Positions 32,770 to 41,625 are shown, numbered from the stretch's first letter. The stretch: DNA of 64,000 nucleotides from JACJXW01 sp964418125 (GCA_964418125.1 CAYQKY010000011.1:32064-96063); one strand, 5' to 3'. Made by a program: numbers and translations. Notes: generated from the letters alone by a model not told the origin.

Positions 32770-32869
32770 NNNNNNNNNNNNNNNNNNNNNNNNNNNNNNN
32801 NNNNNNNNNNNNNNNNNNNNNNNNNNNNNNNNNNNNNNNNNNNNNNNNNNNNNNNNNNNNNNNNNNNNN
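32770..32869. other. Assembly gap (100 N)
   Basis: Exactly 100 N, the conventional filler for a scaffold gap of unknown size. Real length and content are unknown. The repeats at its left edge make a repeat-driven assembly break likely. Confidence 0.98.
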
Positions 32870-32878
32870 TTAAATATT

Positions 32879-33781
32879 TCAGAAGAACAGCTCCTGCGCC
32901 AGCCGGTAGGTATTGGCGTGCGCTTCGATGATATGCGCCAGCCGTTCGGAATAACCGCCTCCCATGCTGATGGCGATGGGCAGGCCGTTCTTTTTACAGG
33001 TTTCCAGGACGAAGCGGTCGCGTTCCCGGCAACCCTGCAGGCTGAGGCTGAGCCGGCCCAGCTTGTCCGACCAGATCACATCAACGCCAGATAGGTAGAA
33101 AACCTGTTGGGGCTGCACTTCATCGATGAGGCGGGGTAGCGTCTCGTATAGCGTTTTGAGGTATGGCCCGTCCTCCGTCCTGTCGGGCAGGCCGATATCG
33201 AGGTCGGAGGCTTCCTTGCGCAACGGATAGTTTCTTGCCCCGTGCATGCTGAAGGTAAATACGCGGGGATCATCCCGGAAGATCTGTGCCGTGCCATTTC
33301 CCTGGTGGACATCCAGGTCGACGATCAGGATCTTTTCGGCTATATTATGGTGCAAGAGATAGTTGGCGGCGATGGCAATGTCGTTGAGCAGGCAGAAGCC
33401 TTCACCTTTATAGGTAAAAGAATGGTGCGTCCCTCCCGCCACATTGAGGGCAATGCCGTATTTCCGGGAGTAAAGGGCGCACTGAACGGTACCGTTGGCG
33501 ATGTGCCGCCCACGCTGCACCAGTTTTTCGGACATGGGGAACCCGATGGCGCGAACCTCCCGGCGGCTGAGCTGTTGCCCTTTGAGCTTCTCCCAGTATT
33601 TCCGTTCGTGAGTCAGCAGTATCGTCTCTTCGGGAAGGGCTTCGGGATGGAAAAAATTTTCTTCTTTAACCGTTCCCTCATAAAGCAGCTGTTCGGGCAG
33701 CAACTCGTATTTCACCATGGGGAAGCGGTGGTTTTCCGGCAGTTCGTATTTGTAAACAGGCGAATACGCGATCTTTAACAT
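32879..33781 (-). CDS. Histone-deacetylase-like (acetoin utilisation family) hydrolase
   Basis: 300 residues, complete; its stop lies 10 nt from the gap. The arginase/deacetylase fold keeps the charge-relay and zinc residues: GGTHHSF, DLDVHQGNGTA (Asp and His ligands) and the third Asp in SGVDVIWSDKLGRL, plus SMGGGY near the end. Family members remove acetyl groups from lysine, polyamines or small amines. The substrate is not known. It shares no operon with its neighbours. It is also the only coding sequence touching the gap, so its downstream context is uncertain. Confidence 0.93.
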   Translation of the reverse strand: MLKIAYSPVYKYELPENHRFPMVKYELLPEQLLYEGTVKEENFFHPEALPEETILLTHERKYWEKLKGQQLSRREVRAIGFPMSEKLVQRGRHIANGTVQCALYSRKYGIALNVAGGTHHSFTYKGEGFCLLNDIAIAANYLLHHNIAEKILIVDLDVHQGNGTAQIFRDDPRVFTFSMHGARNYPLRKEASDLDIGLPDRTEDGPYLKTLYETLPRLIDEVQPQQVFYLSGVDVIWSDKLGRLSLSLQGCRERDRFVLETCKKNGLPIAISMGGGYSERLAHIIEAHANTYRLAQELFF

Positions 33782-33874
33782 TCATTCATCCAATTGTAGT
33801 CGAATTACAGAACTGTAAAGCGGGATGGAAGGTTTAGCTATTACTTAGATTTCATCTTTGGTGCGTAAAAGCTT

Positions 33875-33882
33875 ATTTTTGC
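33875..33882 (+). promoter_or_regulatory. -7 box upstream of lysS
   Basis: TATTTTTG, matching TAnnTTTG. Transcription would start within copy B of the hairpin element, which would then form the 5' end of the lysS message. Confidence 0.4.
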
Positions 33883-33937
33883 CCTTCTTTTTCCGGACGG
33901 GCAACCTTTTGGTGGCCTGTTATAAAGGAAAAGAGCA
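33881..33937 (+). repeat. Three-copy structured hairpin element, copy B
   Basis: Inner hairpin 33898-33920 (ACGGCAACC, loop TTTT, GGTGGCCTGT, with one bulge and one mismatch). The outer pairing is TTCTTTTTCC with GGAAAAGAGCA. The flanks match copy A (CTTTTTCCGG before, ATAAAGGAAAAGA after). It lies 93 nt upstream of lysS. Confidence 0.55.
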
Positions 33938-34030
33938 GGTTGGACAAGGGCCGGCGCCGCCAACACCTATTATGTAAGGGCTGATGCCGCCGGCACTCAT
34001 TCTAAAACAAAGAAAAACCCACAGACAGAT

Positions 34031-35587
34031 ATGCAACTCAGCGAACAGGAACTGATCCGCCGGGAAAACCTTCAGAAGATCCGTGATCTGGGCATTGACC
34101 CTTTTCCGGCCGGGGAATTCGAAGTCACTGCCTTTGCTAAAGAGATCAAGGATGAATTTAACGACGAAAGCGAGTCCCCGAATTTTCAGCACGTCAGCCT
34201 CGCCGGCCGCCTGATGAGCACCCGCGTTATGGGGAAGGCTTCTTTTGCTGAGCTTCAGGACAGCTCCGGCCGCATTCAGCTTTATGTGGCGCGTGACGAG
34301 ATCTGCCCGGGAGAAGACAAGGAACTGTACAATACGGTATTCAAAAAGCTGCTCGATATCGGTGATTTTATCGGGGTGAAAGGCTTTGTGTTTCGCACCC
34401 GGATGGGAGAGATCACCGTCCATGTGAAAGAACTGACGGTACTTAGTAAGTCGCTTCGCCCCCTGCCTATCGTTAAGCGGGATGAGGAGGGCAACGTATA
34501 CGATGCCTTTACCGACCCGGAACAACGCTACCGGCAACGGTACGTCGACCTGACCGTCAACCCGCACGTGCGGGAGATCTTCTTCAAGCGTTCGAAGCTG
34601 ATCAGCGCGATGCGCCGCTTTTTCGACGACAGGGGCTGGCTGGAAGTGGAAACGCCCATCCTGCAGCCCATTCACGGAGGGGCTGCCGCCCGTCCTTTCC
34701 GCACCTACCACAATACGCTGGACATGCCTTTGTACCTGCGTATTGCCAATGAGCTGTATCTCAAGCGCCTGATCGTAGGCGGCTTCGAAGGGGTGTACGA
34801 GATCGGCAAGATGTTCCGCAACGAAGGGATGGACCGCACCCACAACCCGGAGTTCACCTCAATGGAGATCTACATCGCCTACAAAGATTACAACTGGATG
34901 ATGGCAATGGTGGAGCAGTGCCTGGAATACGTGGCCATTGAGGTTACTGGCCATACCAAAGTGGAATACGAAGGAAAAGTGATCGACTACGCCGGGCCCT
35001 ACAAGCGCCTGACCATGTTTGAGGCTATTGAGGAATATACCGGCATTGACATTTCCGATATGGGCGAAGCGGCCCTGCGCGATGTGTGTAAAAAACTGCA
35101 TGTCGATGTAGACTCCACCATGGGCAAAGGCAAGCTCATCGATGAGATCTTCGGTGAAAAGGTGGAGGACAACCTCATACAACCTACCTATATTATCGAT
35201 TATCCTGTAGAGATGACGCCTCTGGCAAAGAAGCACCGAAGCAGGGATGGGTTGGTGGAACGCTTCGAGCTCTTTGTCAACGGCAAGGAGATCGCCAACG
35301 CCTATTCCGAGCTCAACGACCCCATCGACCAGCGGGAGCGCTTTGAAGAGCAGCTTCGCCTGGCGGAAAGGGGCGACGAAGAAGCCATGGCCCTGGATGA
35401 AGATTTCCTTCGTTCTCTGGAGTACGGCATGCCGCCGACTTCCGGCCTGGGCATCGGCATCGACCGGCTGGCCATGCTGCTGGCCAACCAGCACAGCATC
35501 CAGGAGGTGCTCTTTTTTCCCCAGATGAAGCCAAAAAAGAATGTCCAGGAGGCTAAAGAGAGCCGGGAAGAGGAAGCGAGCGAGTAA
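34031..35587 (+). CDS. lysS: Lysyl-tRNA synthetase, class II
   Basis: 518 residues. The N-terminal OB-fold anticodon domain (about 55-150, SLAGRLMSTRVMGKASFAEL) is followed by the class II core: motif 1 near 190 (RFFDDRGWLEVETPILQP), motif 2 FRNEGMDRTHNPEFTSMEIY (near 262) and motif 3 GLGIGIDRLAMLL (near 477). The 14-residue acidic tail (QEAKESREEEASE) is typical of the phylum. It charges tRNA-Lys. Possible leader structure: copy B of the hairpin element. The lipoprotein gene starts 34 nt downstream. Confidence 0.96.
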   Translation: MQLSEQELIRRENLQKIRDLGIDPFPAGEFEVTAFAKEIKDEFNDESESPNFQHVSLAGRLMSTRVMGKASFAELQDSSGRIQLYVARDEICPGEDKELYNTVFKKLLDIGDFIGVKGFVFRTRMGEITVHVKELTVLSKSLRPLPIVKRDEEGNVYDAFTDPEQRYRQRYVDLTVNPHVREIFFKRSKLISAMRRFFDDRGWLEVETPILQPIHGGAAARPFRTYHNTLDMPLYLRIANELYLKRLIVGGFEGVYEIGKMFRNEGMDRTHNPEFTSMEIYIAYKDYNWMMAMVEQCLEYVAIEVTGHTKVEYEGKVIDYAGPYKRLTMFEAIEEYTGIDISDMGEAALRDVCKKLHVDVDSTMGKGKLIDEIFGEKVEDNLIQPTYIIDYPVEMTPLAKKHRSRDGLVERFELFVNGKEIANAYSELNDPIDQRERFEEQLRLAERGDEEAMALDEDFLRSLEYGMPPTSGLGIGIDRLAMLLANQHSIQEVLFFPQMKPKKNVQEAKESREEEASE

Positions 35588-35621
35588 GAGGTGACTTTCC
35601 GAAAACCAAAACCATATCATA

Positions 35622-36260
35622 ATGACAAGCAGAAAACTGATCATTGCCTTTTTTGCATTCAGCACCCTGCTCTACCTGGGCTGTGGTAGTTCTTCGGGTG
35701 AAGGCAGCCAGAACGGCCAGGACCCGGCAGAGGAGGCCGGGGGAGTGTCTGCCGAGCCCGGGAGCATAGGCGAGGCTATGGACGAAATGCAGAAAGCCCT
35801 GCAGGGCGATGGAGAAAAGAAAGAGGTCGTCGACTTTCGGGAGTTAAAAAAGCTGCTTCCGGAAAAGCTCGCCGGAATGGAACGCACCGCACACAGTGGC
35901 GAAAAGGCAGGTGCCCTGGGCTTCAACATGTCTACTGCTACTGCGGAATACCGGGATGGCGATACGGAAATGGAAGCGGCCATCGTCGACTTCGCCGGAG
36001 TAGCTTCCGCCTTGATGGGAATAGCTGCATGGTCTACTGTTGAGATTGACCGGGAAGACGAGAATGGGTATGAACGCACCACTACCATTGACGGTTACAA
36101 AGCCTTCGAAAAATACAACGGTAATAGCCGGTCCGGCGAACTGAGTGTGATAGCCAGCGACCGTTTTATCATAACGGTAAAAGGGCGCAATATCGATGAA
36201 AAGGTTTTCAGAAAAGCCCTCGAGGAGCTGGATATCGATAAGCTGGTGAAAATGGAGTAG
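35622..36260 (+). CDS. Hypothetical lipoprotein
   Basis: 212 residues. The lipobox LYLGC (Cys21) is followed by a long flexible Gly/Ser/Glu linker (about 22-60), suiting a lipoprotein that reaches away from the membrane. The folded part (about 68-212) opens with VVDFRELKKLLPEKLAGMER and ends EELDIDKLVKME. I cannot name the family with confidence. It is close behind lysS but has no functional link to it. A strong inverted repeat after it serves two convergent genes. Confidence 0.72.
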   Translation: MTSRKLIIAFFAFSTLLYLGCGSSSGEGSQNGQDPAEEAGGVSAEPGSIGEAMDEMQKALQGDGEKKEVVDFRELKKLLPEKLAGMERTAHSGEKAGALGFNMSTATAEYRDGDTEMEAAIVDFAGVASALMGIAAWSTVEIDREDENGYERTTTIDGYKAFEKYNGNSRSGELSVIASDRFIITVKGRNIDEKVFRKALEELDIDKLVKME

Positions 36261-36370
36261 GTATATATGGTTCGATTGGTTCATGGTATCATTGTCTTAT
36301 GGGGGATGGCGCCACTGGAGGCCACGAACAACGCAACAGTGGGACAGCGTGCCCGTGAAACCATGAGGCT

Positions 36371-36412
36371 GCTCCGGAAAGTCCTTTACTCCTTTAAGGG
36401 CCTTTCCGGAGC
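36371..36412. terminator. Bidirectional hairpin between convergent genes
   Basis: GCTCCGGAAAG (36371-36381) pairs perfectly with CTTTCCGGAGC (36402-36412), and an inner CCTT/AAGG pair extends the stem. It lies between the lipoprotein gene and the convergent gene at 36452. Confidence 0.65.
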
Positions 36413-36451
36413 GCCCTCAACCATGAACCTATGAACCCGTGGCCCATTCTC

Positions 36452-36826
36452 CTAACTCACCCGCTCCAGCACCCGGTGAAACTTCAGCAGGTGCTGCGGG
36501 TCATTTTCATTATACACACAGAGAATGAGGGTGGCCCGCTTGCGGCGGTCCAGCGGAAAAAGGATCTTGACGGGGTTGTGAACGTAGCCGTTATCTTCGA
36601 AAAGAAGGATCTGTTTGTTGCGGGTGGGTAACCGGAAAAGTTTCAGTTCTTCGGCATTGCGGGGCAGCGGTACTTCGCCGTACCCCTCTTCTTTGAGGAA
36701 CTGCCGCACCATCTCGTAGGTGGCCTCCAGGTTGGATCCGGCGAAGATGGTCCGGTACTCATACCCATCACTTTCGCCGCCCATGTAATCGGAGCCCGCC
36801 GGTGGGAATTCTTCGCGCAATGCCAT
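36452..36826 (-). CDS. Hypothetical small protein
   Basis: 124 residues, no signal peptide. Mixed alpha/beta: YEYRTIFAGSNLEATYEMVR with a following helix (QFLKEEGYGEVPLP), then strands (KQILLFEDNGYVHNPVKILF) and the basic segment DRRKRATLILCVYNEND. I do not recognise it. A TAACTTTG box 34 nt upstream supports its reality and its start. It is a single gene between convergent and divergent neighbours. Function unknown; cytoplasmic by sequence. Confidence 0.7.
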   Translation of the reverse strand: MALREEFPPAGSDYMGGESDGYEYRTIFAGSNLEATYEMVRQFLKEEGYGEVPLPRNAEELKLFRLPTRNKQILLFEDNGYVHNPVKILFPLDRRKRATLILCVYNENDPQHLLKFHRVLERVS

Positions 36827-36859
36827 GCTGTAATATTTCTCGTTTTTCTTTTCCGGTTA

Positions 36860-36867
36860 CAAAGTTA
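36860..36867 (-). promoter_or_regulatory. -7 box of the small protein gene
   Basis: TAACTTTG on the minus strand, a full TAnnTTTG match, 33 nt before the ATG at 36826. Confidence 0.4.
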
Positions 36868-37014
36868 GCCTCTTTACACTACTTTTTGCCAGAGAGGAGA
36901 TGCTTTTTCACAAAAGCAAATAACTTTACCGAACGCCGCCAGTTGCCTGGCTTTTCTCTATATTAGCACTTCTTAATTACATTCCGGGCCGACACAAAAC
37001 CGGGAAGAACGCTC

Positions 37015-38034
37015 ATGCCTGCACCACTCTTCAAAATACGGGAAAACAGCAAGTACGGCTTTATGGATGCGCAGGGGCGCCTGGCCATAGAACCGCAATA
37101 CCTCGAAGCCGAGGATTTCTACAATGGTTTTTCCAGAGTGCGCTTCAATGACAAACTGGTGCATCTCGACAGTATGGGGCGCCTTTTACTCAAGCACCTG
37201 TTCAATTTCGTCGGTTTCTTTGAACAGGGGTTGGCCCGCGCCCAGTTGGTTAATCGCTGGGGGTATATCGACACCCGGGGCAACCTGGCCGTTGATGTTC
37301 AGTACGAGGAAGCCGGCGACTTCAGCAACGGCCTGGCTCCGGTGAAGCACCAGGGGTACTGCGGTTTCATCCGGCAGGATGGCGAGTGGGCCATCCGCCC
37401 TGAATTTGAGGATGCCCGGGAATTTGCCGGCGGCCTGGCTCCGGCCTGCCTGGCGGAAAAGTGGGGCTACATCGATGAGGATGGCGGCCTGGCCATCGTT
37501 CCGCAGTTTGATGGCTGTCTTGGCTTTCAGGGTGAAGTAGCCTTTGCCCGGCAGGGAAAACTATGGGGCCTGATCAACCGTCCGGGAGAATTGCTGGTAG
37601 AGCCCCAGTTTGAGCTCATGGAAGGGTACGCCAACGGAGAGTTCTTCGACGGCATGGCCATCGTTATCCAGGACGGCCTGTTCGGTTTTATCGACCAGGT
37701 GGGAGAGTTGGCCGTGGAGCCGTCTTTTACTTTTGCCGGCGATTTTGGCGACGGGTTGGCGCCCGTCCAGTTCCACAACCGCTTTGGATACATTGATAAG
37801 GCCGGGCAAACCGCCATCCCTCCCCGTTTCGAGGACGCCGGCCTTTTTTCCGGAGGCCTGGCTCCCGTAAAGACCAATGGCCACTGGGGATATATCGACA
37901 GAGCGGGAGAGTGGCGCATACCGCCCAAATACCAGGGCGCTCTGCCTTTCCGGGACGGCCTGGCGCTGGTAGCGAAAGGGGGAAAATGGATGTATATCGG
38001 CCCGGATGGGGAGGCCGTCTGGAGGGAAACCTGA
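37015..38034 (+). CDS. WG-repeat protein
   Basis: 339 residues made almost entirely of tandem WG repeats of about 24 residues, often doubled to about 47 (examples: WGYIDTRGNLAVDVQYEEAG, WGYIDEDGGLAIVPQFDG, FGYIDKAGQTAIPPRFEDAG, WGYIDRAGEWRIPPKYQGA). Around 13 units can be counted, with the pattern G-[FY]-I-[DN]-x-x-G-x-x-x-[IV]-x-P-x-[FY]. No signal peptide is seen, so it is probably cytoplasmic. WG repeats form beta-rich solenoids or propellers that usually bind proteins or ligands; the partner is unknown. Monocistronic. Confidence 0.88.
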   Translation: MPAPLFKIRENSKYGFMDAQGRLAIEPQYLEAEDFYNGFSRVRFNDKLVHLDSMGRLLLKHLFNFVGFFEQGLARAQLVNRWGYIDTRGNLAVDVQYEEAGDFSNGLAPVKHQGYCGFIRQDGEWAIRPEFEDAREFAGGLAPACLAEKWGYIDEDGGLAIVPQFDGCLGFQGEVAFARQGKLWGLINRPGELLVEPQFELMEGYANGEFFDGMAIVIQDGLFGFIDQVGELAVEPSFTFAGDFGDGLAPVQFHNRFGYIDKAGQTAIPPRFEDAGLFSGGLAPVKTNGHWGYIDRAGEWRIPPKYQGALPFRDGLALVAKGGKWMYIGPDGEAVWRET

Positions 38035-38130
38035 GGGGGGGCTAGATTGTTTGGTGGGTGGATGGCTATATTTTTAATTGCTTGATTGTTGGACGGCTGG
38101 GGGCAGGCCCCGGGAAAAGCAATCAAACCA

Positions 38131-38784
38131 TTATTCCCCCAGCCTGGCGATCACCGTCTTATTGCCCTTTACCTTATCGCCGATCTTCACTTCCACCTGG
38201 GCGTCCAGGGGCAGGAATACGTCTACCCGCGACCCGAACTTGATGAAGCCCATTTCGCCTCCCTGTTCCACTTCCTGGCCGACCTGAAGGTAGGTCTTGA
38301 TCCGTTTGGCCATAGCGCCGGCGATCTGCCGCAGCAGGATCTCCGCCTCTCCGTTGTCGATCACAACGGTCGTGCGTTCATTTTCGGTGGAGGACTTGGG
38401 GTGCCAGGCGACAAGATAGCGGCCCGGGTGGTACTTGAGGTAGTTCACCGTACCGCTTACCGGGCTGCGGTTAACGTGGACGTTCATCGGCGACATGAAG
38501 ATCGAAACCTGCAGGCGCTTATCCTGGAAGTATTCGGTTTCTTCGGCTTCTTCGATCACCACTACCTTCCCGTCGGCGGGAGCGTAGATCAGGTTATTGT
38601 CCGGCAGGTAGATCTCCCGATGAGGATGGCGAAAGAAATGAATGACCCAGGCATAAAAAAGGATGGAGGCAAGCGTGGCGAAAGGAAAGGCCTTCGGCAC
38701 CAGATAACTGAACAGAAGGTTTAGAATGATCAGGGCAATGCCAACGGCAAAGATAATAAGGCGTCCTTCCTTATGTATTTTCAT
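38131..38784 (-). CDS. psd: Phosphatidylserine decarboxylase (short, PSD-A type)
   Basis: 217 residues with two N-terminal TM segments (about 8-26 and 34-50). The core has YAPADGKVVVIEE and VSIFMSPMNVHVNRSPVSG. The self-cleavage site is in the motif FIKFGSRVDVF, where Ser becomes the pyruvoyl group; the family's LGST is replaced here by FGSR, the form found in short PSD-A enzymes. It makes phosphatidylethanolamine and lies in the same direction as cdsA, the pathway's earlier step, with 212 nt and a possible promoter between them. Confidence 0.93.
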   Translation of the reverse strand: MKIHKEGRLIIFAVGIALIILNLLFSYLVPKAFPFATLASILFYAWVIHFFRHPHREIYLPDNNLIYAPADGKVVVIEEAEETEYFQDKRLQVSIFMSPMNVHVNRSPVSGTVNYLKYHPGRYLVAWHPKSSTENERTTVVIDNGEAEILLRQIAGAMAKRIKTYLQVGQEVEQGGEMGFIKFGSRVDVFLPLDAQVEVKIGDKVKGNKTVIARLGE

Positions 38785-38812
38785 CAGCTCTTTAAAATTT
38801 GTTAGATCCCTG

Positions 38813-38820
38813 CAAATTTA
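38813..38820 (-). promoter_or_regulatory. -7 box of psd
   Basis: TAAATTTG on the minus strand, a full TAnnTTTG match, 28 nt upstream of the psd ATG. It suggests psd can be transcribed apart from cdsA. Confidence 0.35.
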
Positions 38821-38962
38821 CATACGGCACAGGATAAAATGTTAAATTGTAAAAGCTATTTTATTCTGCGCTACGGGCACATCCATAAAAATCGAGCACT
38901 GCAATTCCTTTACTAAAAGAGTACAAACCCGGTTTTAGTTCATTTTGCACCTCACCCACTCA

Positions 38963-38994
38963 CCCCATCTCCCCCTCACCCCATCTCCCCCTCA
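38963..38994. repeat. 16-bp tandem repeat with G-quadruplex potential
   Basis: Two exact units CCCCATCTCCCCCTCA (38963-38978, 38979-38994) 2 nt past the cdsA stop. The minus strand, the cdsA mRNA strand, therefore carries four runs of four or five G with 3-4 nt loops. Confidence 0.9.
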
Positions 38995-38996
38995 CC

Positions 38997-39845
38997 CTAC
39001 ACTCCCCCCATTCTCACCAGCAACAGATAAGCGGTGGCGAATGGCAGTAAAAAAATAAACGCATCAAAGCGGTCGAGCAGGCCGCCGTGGCCGGGTAGTA
39101 GCGTGCCTGAATCCTTGATCTGAACGCTGCGTTTGAGCATGGATTCTATAAGGTCGCCCAGGGTGCCGAACACCGTGACGATGGCGGCCAGTGCGAACCA
39201 GTCCAGCAGGCGGAGCTCCCGGAAAATGGTAAACACCAGGAAAGCGGCAAGGAAAGCCGCCGCCGCTCCGCCCGCCGAGCCTTCCCACGTCTTTTTGGGA
39301 GAGATACGGGGAAACAACGGCGATTTTCCAATACGTGACCCTACCATATAAGCCCCGGTATCATTGAACCAGGTGAGCACGAGCAACCCAAAAACGGTAT
39401 TGGCGTAAAAAAATCCGTCTTCAAATGCAACGAACTCCAGAAGGGCAAAAGGCACACCGATATAAGCCATCCCCAGTACGATGTAAGCCACATTGACAAA
39501 TGGTTGCTCGGATTTGGAGTATAGCTCGTAAACGAAAGCCGAAAAAATAAATGGGAAAAACAGCAGAGCGGATATGGCGATGAATAAGCTCTTATCATTG
39601 ACGAGTTCCAGCTGCAGGACGGCAGCCAGCAGGAAGGGGGCCAGCCCCAGGCCCAGGCCCAGGAACCTCCGGATGAGGTCGGTCCGCTTGTTCTTGGCCA
39701 GGACGATCTCGAAGAATTCCCACAGGCAGAGGGCTGTGATCAGTGCGAAAAGCGAGACAAACGCATAGGGGCCCCCGTAGATCCCTCCCAGCATTACAAC
39801 CCCGAAAATGAAAGCCGTAATGCCTCGCTTTATTAGTCCGTTCAT
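38997..39845 (-). CDS. cdsA: Phosphatidate cytidylyltransferase
   Basis: 282 residues from the ATG at 39843-39845 (MNGLIKRGITAFIFGVVMLG), preferred over an upstream start at 39884 that would overlap the protease gene. Multi-spanning membrane protein with about eight TM segments. The C-terminal family signature SMLKRSVQIKDSGTLLPGHG with GLLDRFD is complete. It makes CDP-diacylglycerol from CTP and phosphatidate, precursor of all bacterial phospholipids. It lies 22 nt downstream of the CPBP protease gene on the same strand, likely one operon. Confidence 0.94.
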   Translation of the reverse strand: MNGLIKRGITAFIFGVVMLGGIYGGPYAFVSLFALITALCLWEFFEIVLAKNKRTDLIRRFLGLGLGLAPFLLAAVLQLELVNDKSLFIAISALLFFPFIFSAFVYELYSKSEQPFVNVAYIVLGMAYIGVPFALLEFVAFEDGFFYANTVFGLLVLTWFNDTGAYMVGSRIGKSPLFPRISPKKTWEGSAGGAAAAFLAAFLVFTIFRELRLLDWFALAAIVTVFGTLGDLIESMLKRSVQIKDSGTLLPGHGGLLDRFDAFIFLLPFATAYLLLVRMGGV

Positions 39846-39867
39846 GTTTTTACATATTTTTATTCGC

Positions 39868-40776
39868 TCAGGCCTTGTTCGCATTTTTGCGGTGCCGGTA
39901 AAGATAAGAACTCAACCCGGCAACCAAAAAGGCGGCAATAGCTATTGCCGGCCAGTTGACTTCCTCAATGGTAGTTTCCGGAAGGCTCTGTCGCCGGTAA
40001 TACTGGCCGGCGACTTGTAGCCCGTTGACGACAAAATGAGCGGCCACCGGCGCCCACAGGCTTCGCGTCCAGTAGAAAAGATAGCCCAGGCCCGCTCCCA
40101 GAAGAAAGCGCGGCAGCAGCCCGGCAAACTGCAGGTGGAAAGCGCTGAAAATAAAAGCGCTGATCCAGACGGCCACAACGGGCTTCCCGCTGGCCTTTTC
40201 CAACTCCTGTTGCAAAACACCTCTGAATACCAACTCCTCACCGACAGCGGGCAGTATGGCTACGATCAGCACCGTAAAGCCCAGTTCCCACGGGCTTTCC
40301 ATGACCAGCAACCCTTCGATCAGCCGGCCGGCGGAAGATTCCATGTCAGAAGCCCAGCTGGGCAGCGGGGCCTGCCGGTTGAGCCAGTAAGCGAACTGGG
40401 AGAAAACAAGGATACCGAGCAGAAAAAAAATGCCGGCAACCAGAACATTGGCGGAAGGCAGCCGGTTCAATTTTAGGAACTGCGCCCATCGGCGGCGGTA
40501 CAGAAGAGCAGCAAGTAAAATGGCCGGAACGGTAAAGGTGAACAAGTGCGTGAACAGATTGGCTGCCCGCAGAAAATTTCGCTCTGCCGGAGGGCTCTCC
40601 TTTCCGAAATTCTGGATCACTTCCGTTAAAGACAAGCCCATTCCCTGGCCCAAAAGGAACGCCAGGCCATTGCCAATACCGCTGCCCAGGAGCATGAGCA
40701 ATACCATTACCAGCAAGGCTGCGATGGGAGACAGTTCCGGACGGTTAAACGGGTTGTATTCTGTTTCTGTGTTCAA
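39868..40776 (-). CDS. CPBP family intramembrane metalloprotease
   Basis: 302 residues with about eight TM segments. The CPBP/Abi motifs are in order: VGEELVFRGVLQQEL (EExxxR, near 182), FSAFHLQFAGLLPRFLLGAG (FxxxH, near 220) and AHFVVNG (HxxxN/D, near 255). The family includes CAAX proteases and bacteriocin self-immunity proteins; the substrate is unknown. It is the first gene of the protease-cdsA(-psd) group, which hints at a membrane-related task, though such neighbourhood evidence is weak. Confidence 0.9.
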   Translation of the reverse strand: MNTETEYNPFNRPELSPIAALLVMVLLMLLGSGIGNGLAFLLGQGMGLSLTEVIQNFGKESPPAERNFLRAANLFTHLFTFTVPAILLAALLYRRRWAQFLKLNRLPSANVLVAGIFFLLGILVFSQFAYWLNRQAPLPSWASDMESSAGRLIEGLLVMESPWELGFTVLIVAILPAVGEELVFRGVLQQELEKASGKPVVAVWISAFIFSAFHLQFAGLLPRFLLGAGLGYLFYWTRSLWAPVAAHFVVNGLQVAGQYYRRQSLPETTIEEVNWPAIAIAAFLVAGLSSYLYRHRKNANKA

Positions 40777-40861
40777 TGATTAAATTTGCCGACAAGATAA
40801 AAAACTCCCAGGTTACAATTCCTGTCGGGCCGATTTGTTTACCGATACTCATCATTCTCTT

Positions 40862-41575
40862 ATGACAAAGCTAAGTGTGAATATCAATAAGGTTGCCCTG
40901 ATCCGCAATTCCAGGGAAGGCAACCTGCCGGACCTGGTGCAGGTGGCCAAAGATTGTGAAGCCTTCGGTGCAGAAGGCATTACCGTACACCCCCGGCCCG
41001 ATGAGCGGCACATTCGTTACTCCGACATCCCTGCCCTGCACGCTGTGGTTACAACCGAGTTCAACATCGAGGGCAACCCCTCTGATCAGTTTATGGAGCT
41101 GGTATTGAAAAACCCTCCGGCACAGTGTACACTGGTACCTGACCCCCCGGGGGCGTTGACTTCCAGCCAGGGGTGGAATACCATCGCCCACAAAGCCTTC
41201 CTTAAGGATGTGGTCGCCCGCCTGCAGGAGCACGGTATCAGAGTGTCTGTTTTTATCGATGCTGAAGAAGCCCATGTCGAAGGGGCAAAGTTGGTTGGAG
41301 CGGACCGGGTAGAATTCTACACCGGCAATTATGCTCTTCAGTTTCCGGAAAACCCGGAAAAAGCCGTAGCTCCGCACGCCCGCTGCGCCCGGCTGGCCAA
41401 TGATATCGGCATCGGCATTAACGCCGGGCATGACCTCAACCTCGATAACCTTCGTTATTATAAGGAGAGGGTAGAGGGGCTGCTGGAGGTTTCCATCGGC
41501 CATGCCCTCATCTCCGATGCGCTTTATTATGGCCTGCAGAATACCATTCAGATGTATCTCCGGAAGCTTAAATAA
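40862..41575 (+). CDS. pdxJ: Pyridoxine 5'-phosphate synthase
   Basis: 237 residues from the ATG at 40862 (MTKLSVNINKVALIRNSREG); an earlier in-frame start at 40835 adds nine unsupported residues. TIM barrel that joins 1-deoxyxylulose 5-phosphate to 3-amino-2-oxopropyl phosphate. Family marks are VNINKVALIRNSR, TVHPRPDERHIRYSDI, EFNIEGNPSDQFMEL, CTLVPDPPGALTSSQGW, EFYTGNYA and GINAGHDLNLDNL. With pdxH at 7562 this shows the DXP-dependent B6 route. Monocistronic. Confidence 0.96.
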   Translation: MTKLSVNINKVALIRNSREGNLPDLVQVAKDCEAFGAEGITVHPRPDERHIRYSDIPALHAVVTTEFNIEGNPSDQFMELVLKNPPAQCTLVPDPPGALTSSQGWNTIAHKAFLKDVVARLQEHGIRVSVFIDAEEAHVEGAKLVGADRVEFYTGNYALQFPENPEKAVAPHARCARLANDIGIGINAGHDLNLDNLRYYKERVEGLLEVSIGHALISDALYYGLQNTIQMYLRKLK

Positions 41576-41625
41576 CTTTTCGTTCCTACAAGGCCTGAAG
41601 ATAAGGGCTGGGCATTGTCGGTAAG

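Larger units (their letters stand above)
32053..32878. other. AT-rich non-coding island next to the assembly gap
   Basis: About 720 nt of sequence plus the N run, with no supportable protein gene. By eye the G+C content is far below that of the flanks, and poly-A runs start at about 32140. It holds three copies of ATGTTCATGGGATTA, three hairpins, two U-tract terminators in opposite directions and a possible promoter. Terminators of this classical type are rare elsewhere in the window. Confidence 0.8.

Noticed and set aside
32648..33094. Open frame spanning the N run
   Set aside because: The frame exists only because N codons are not stops, and its right part is antisense to the HDAC-like gene.
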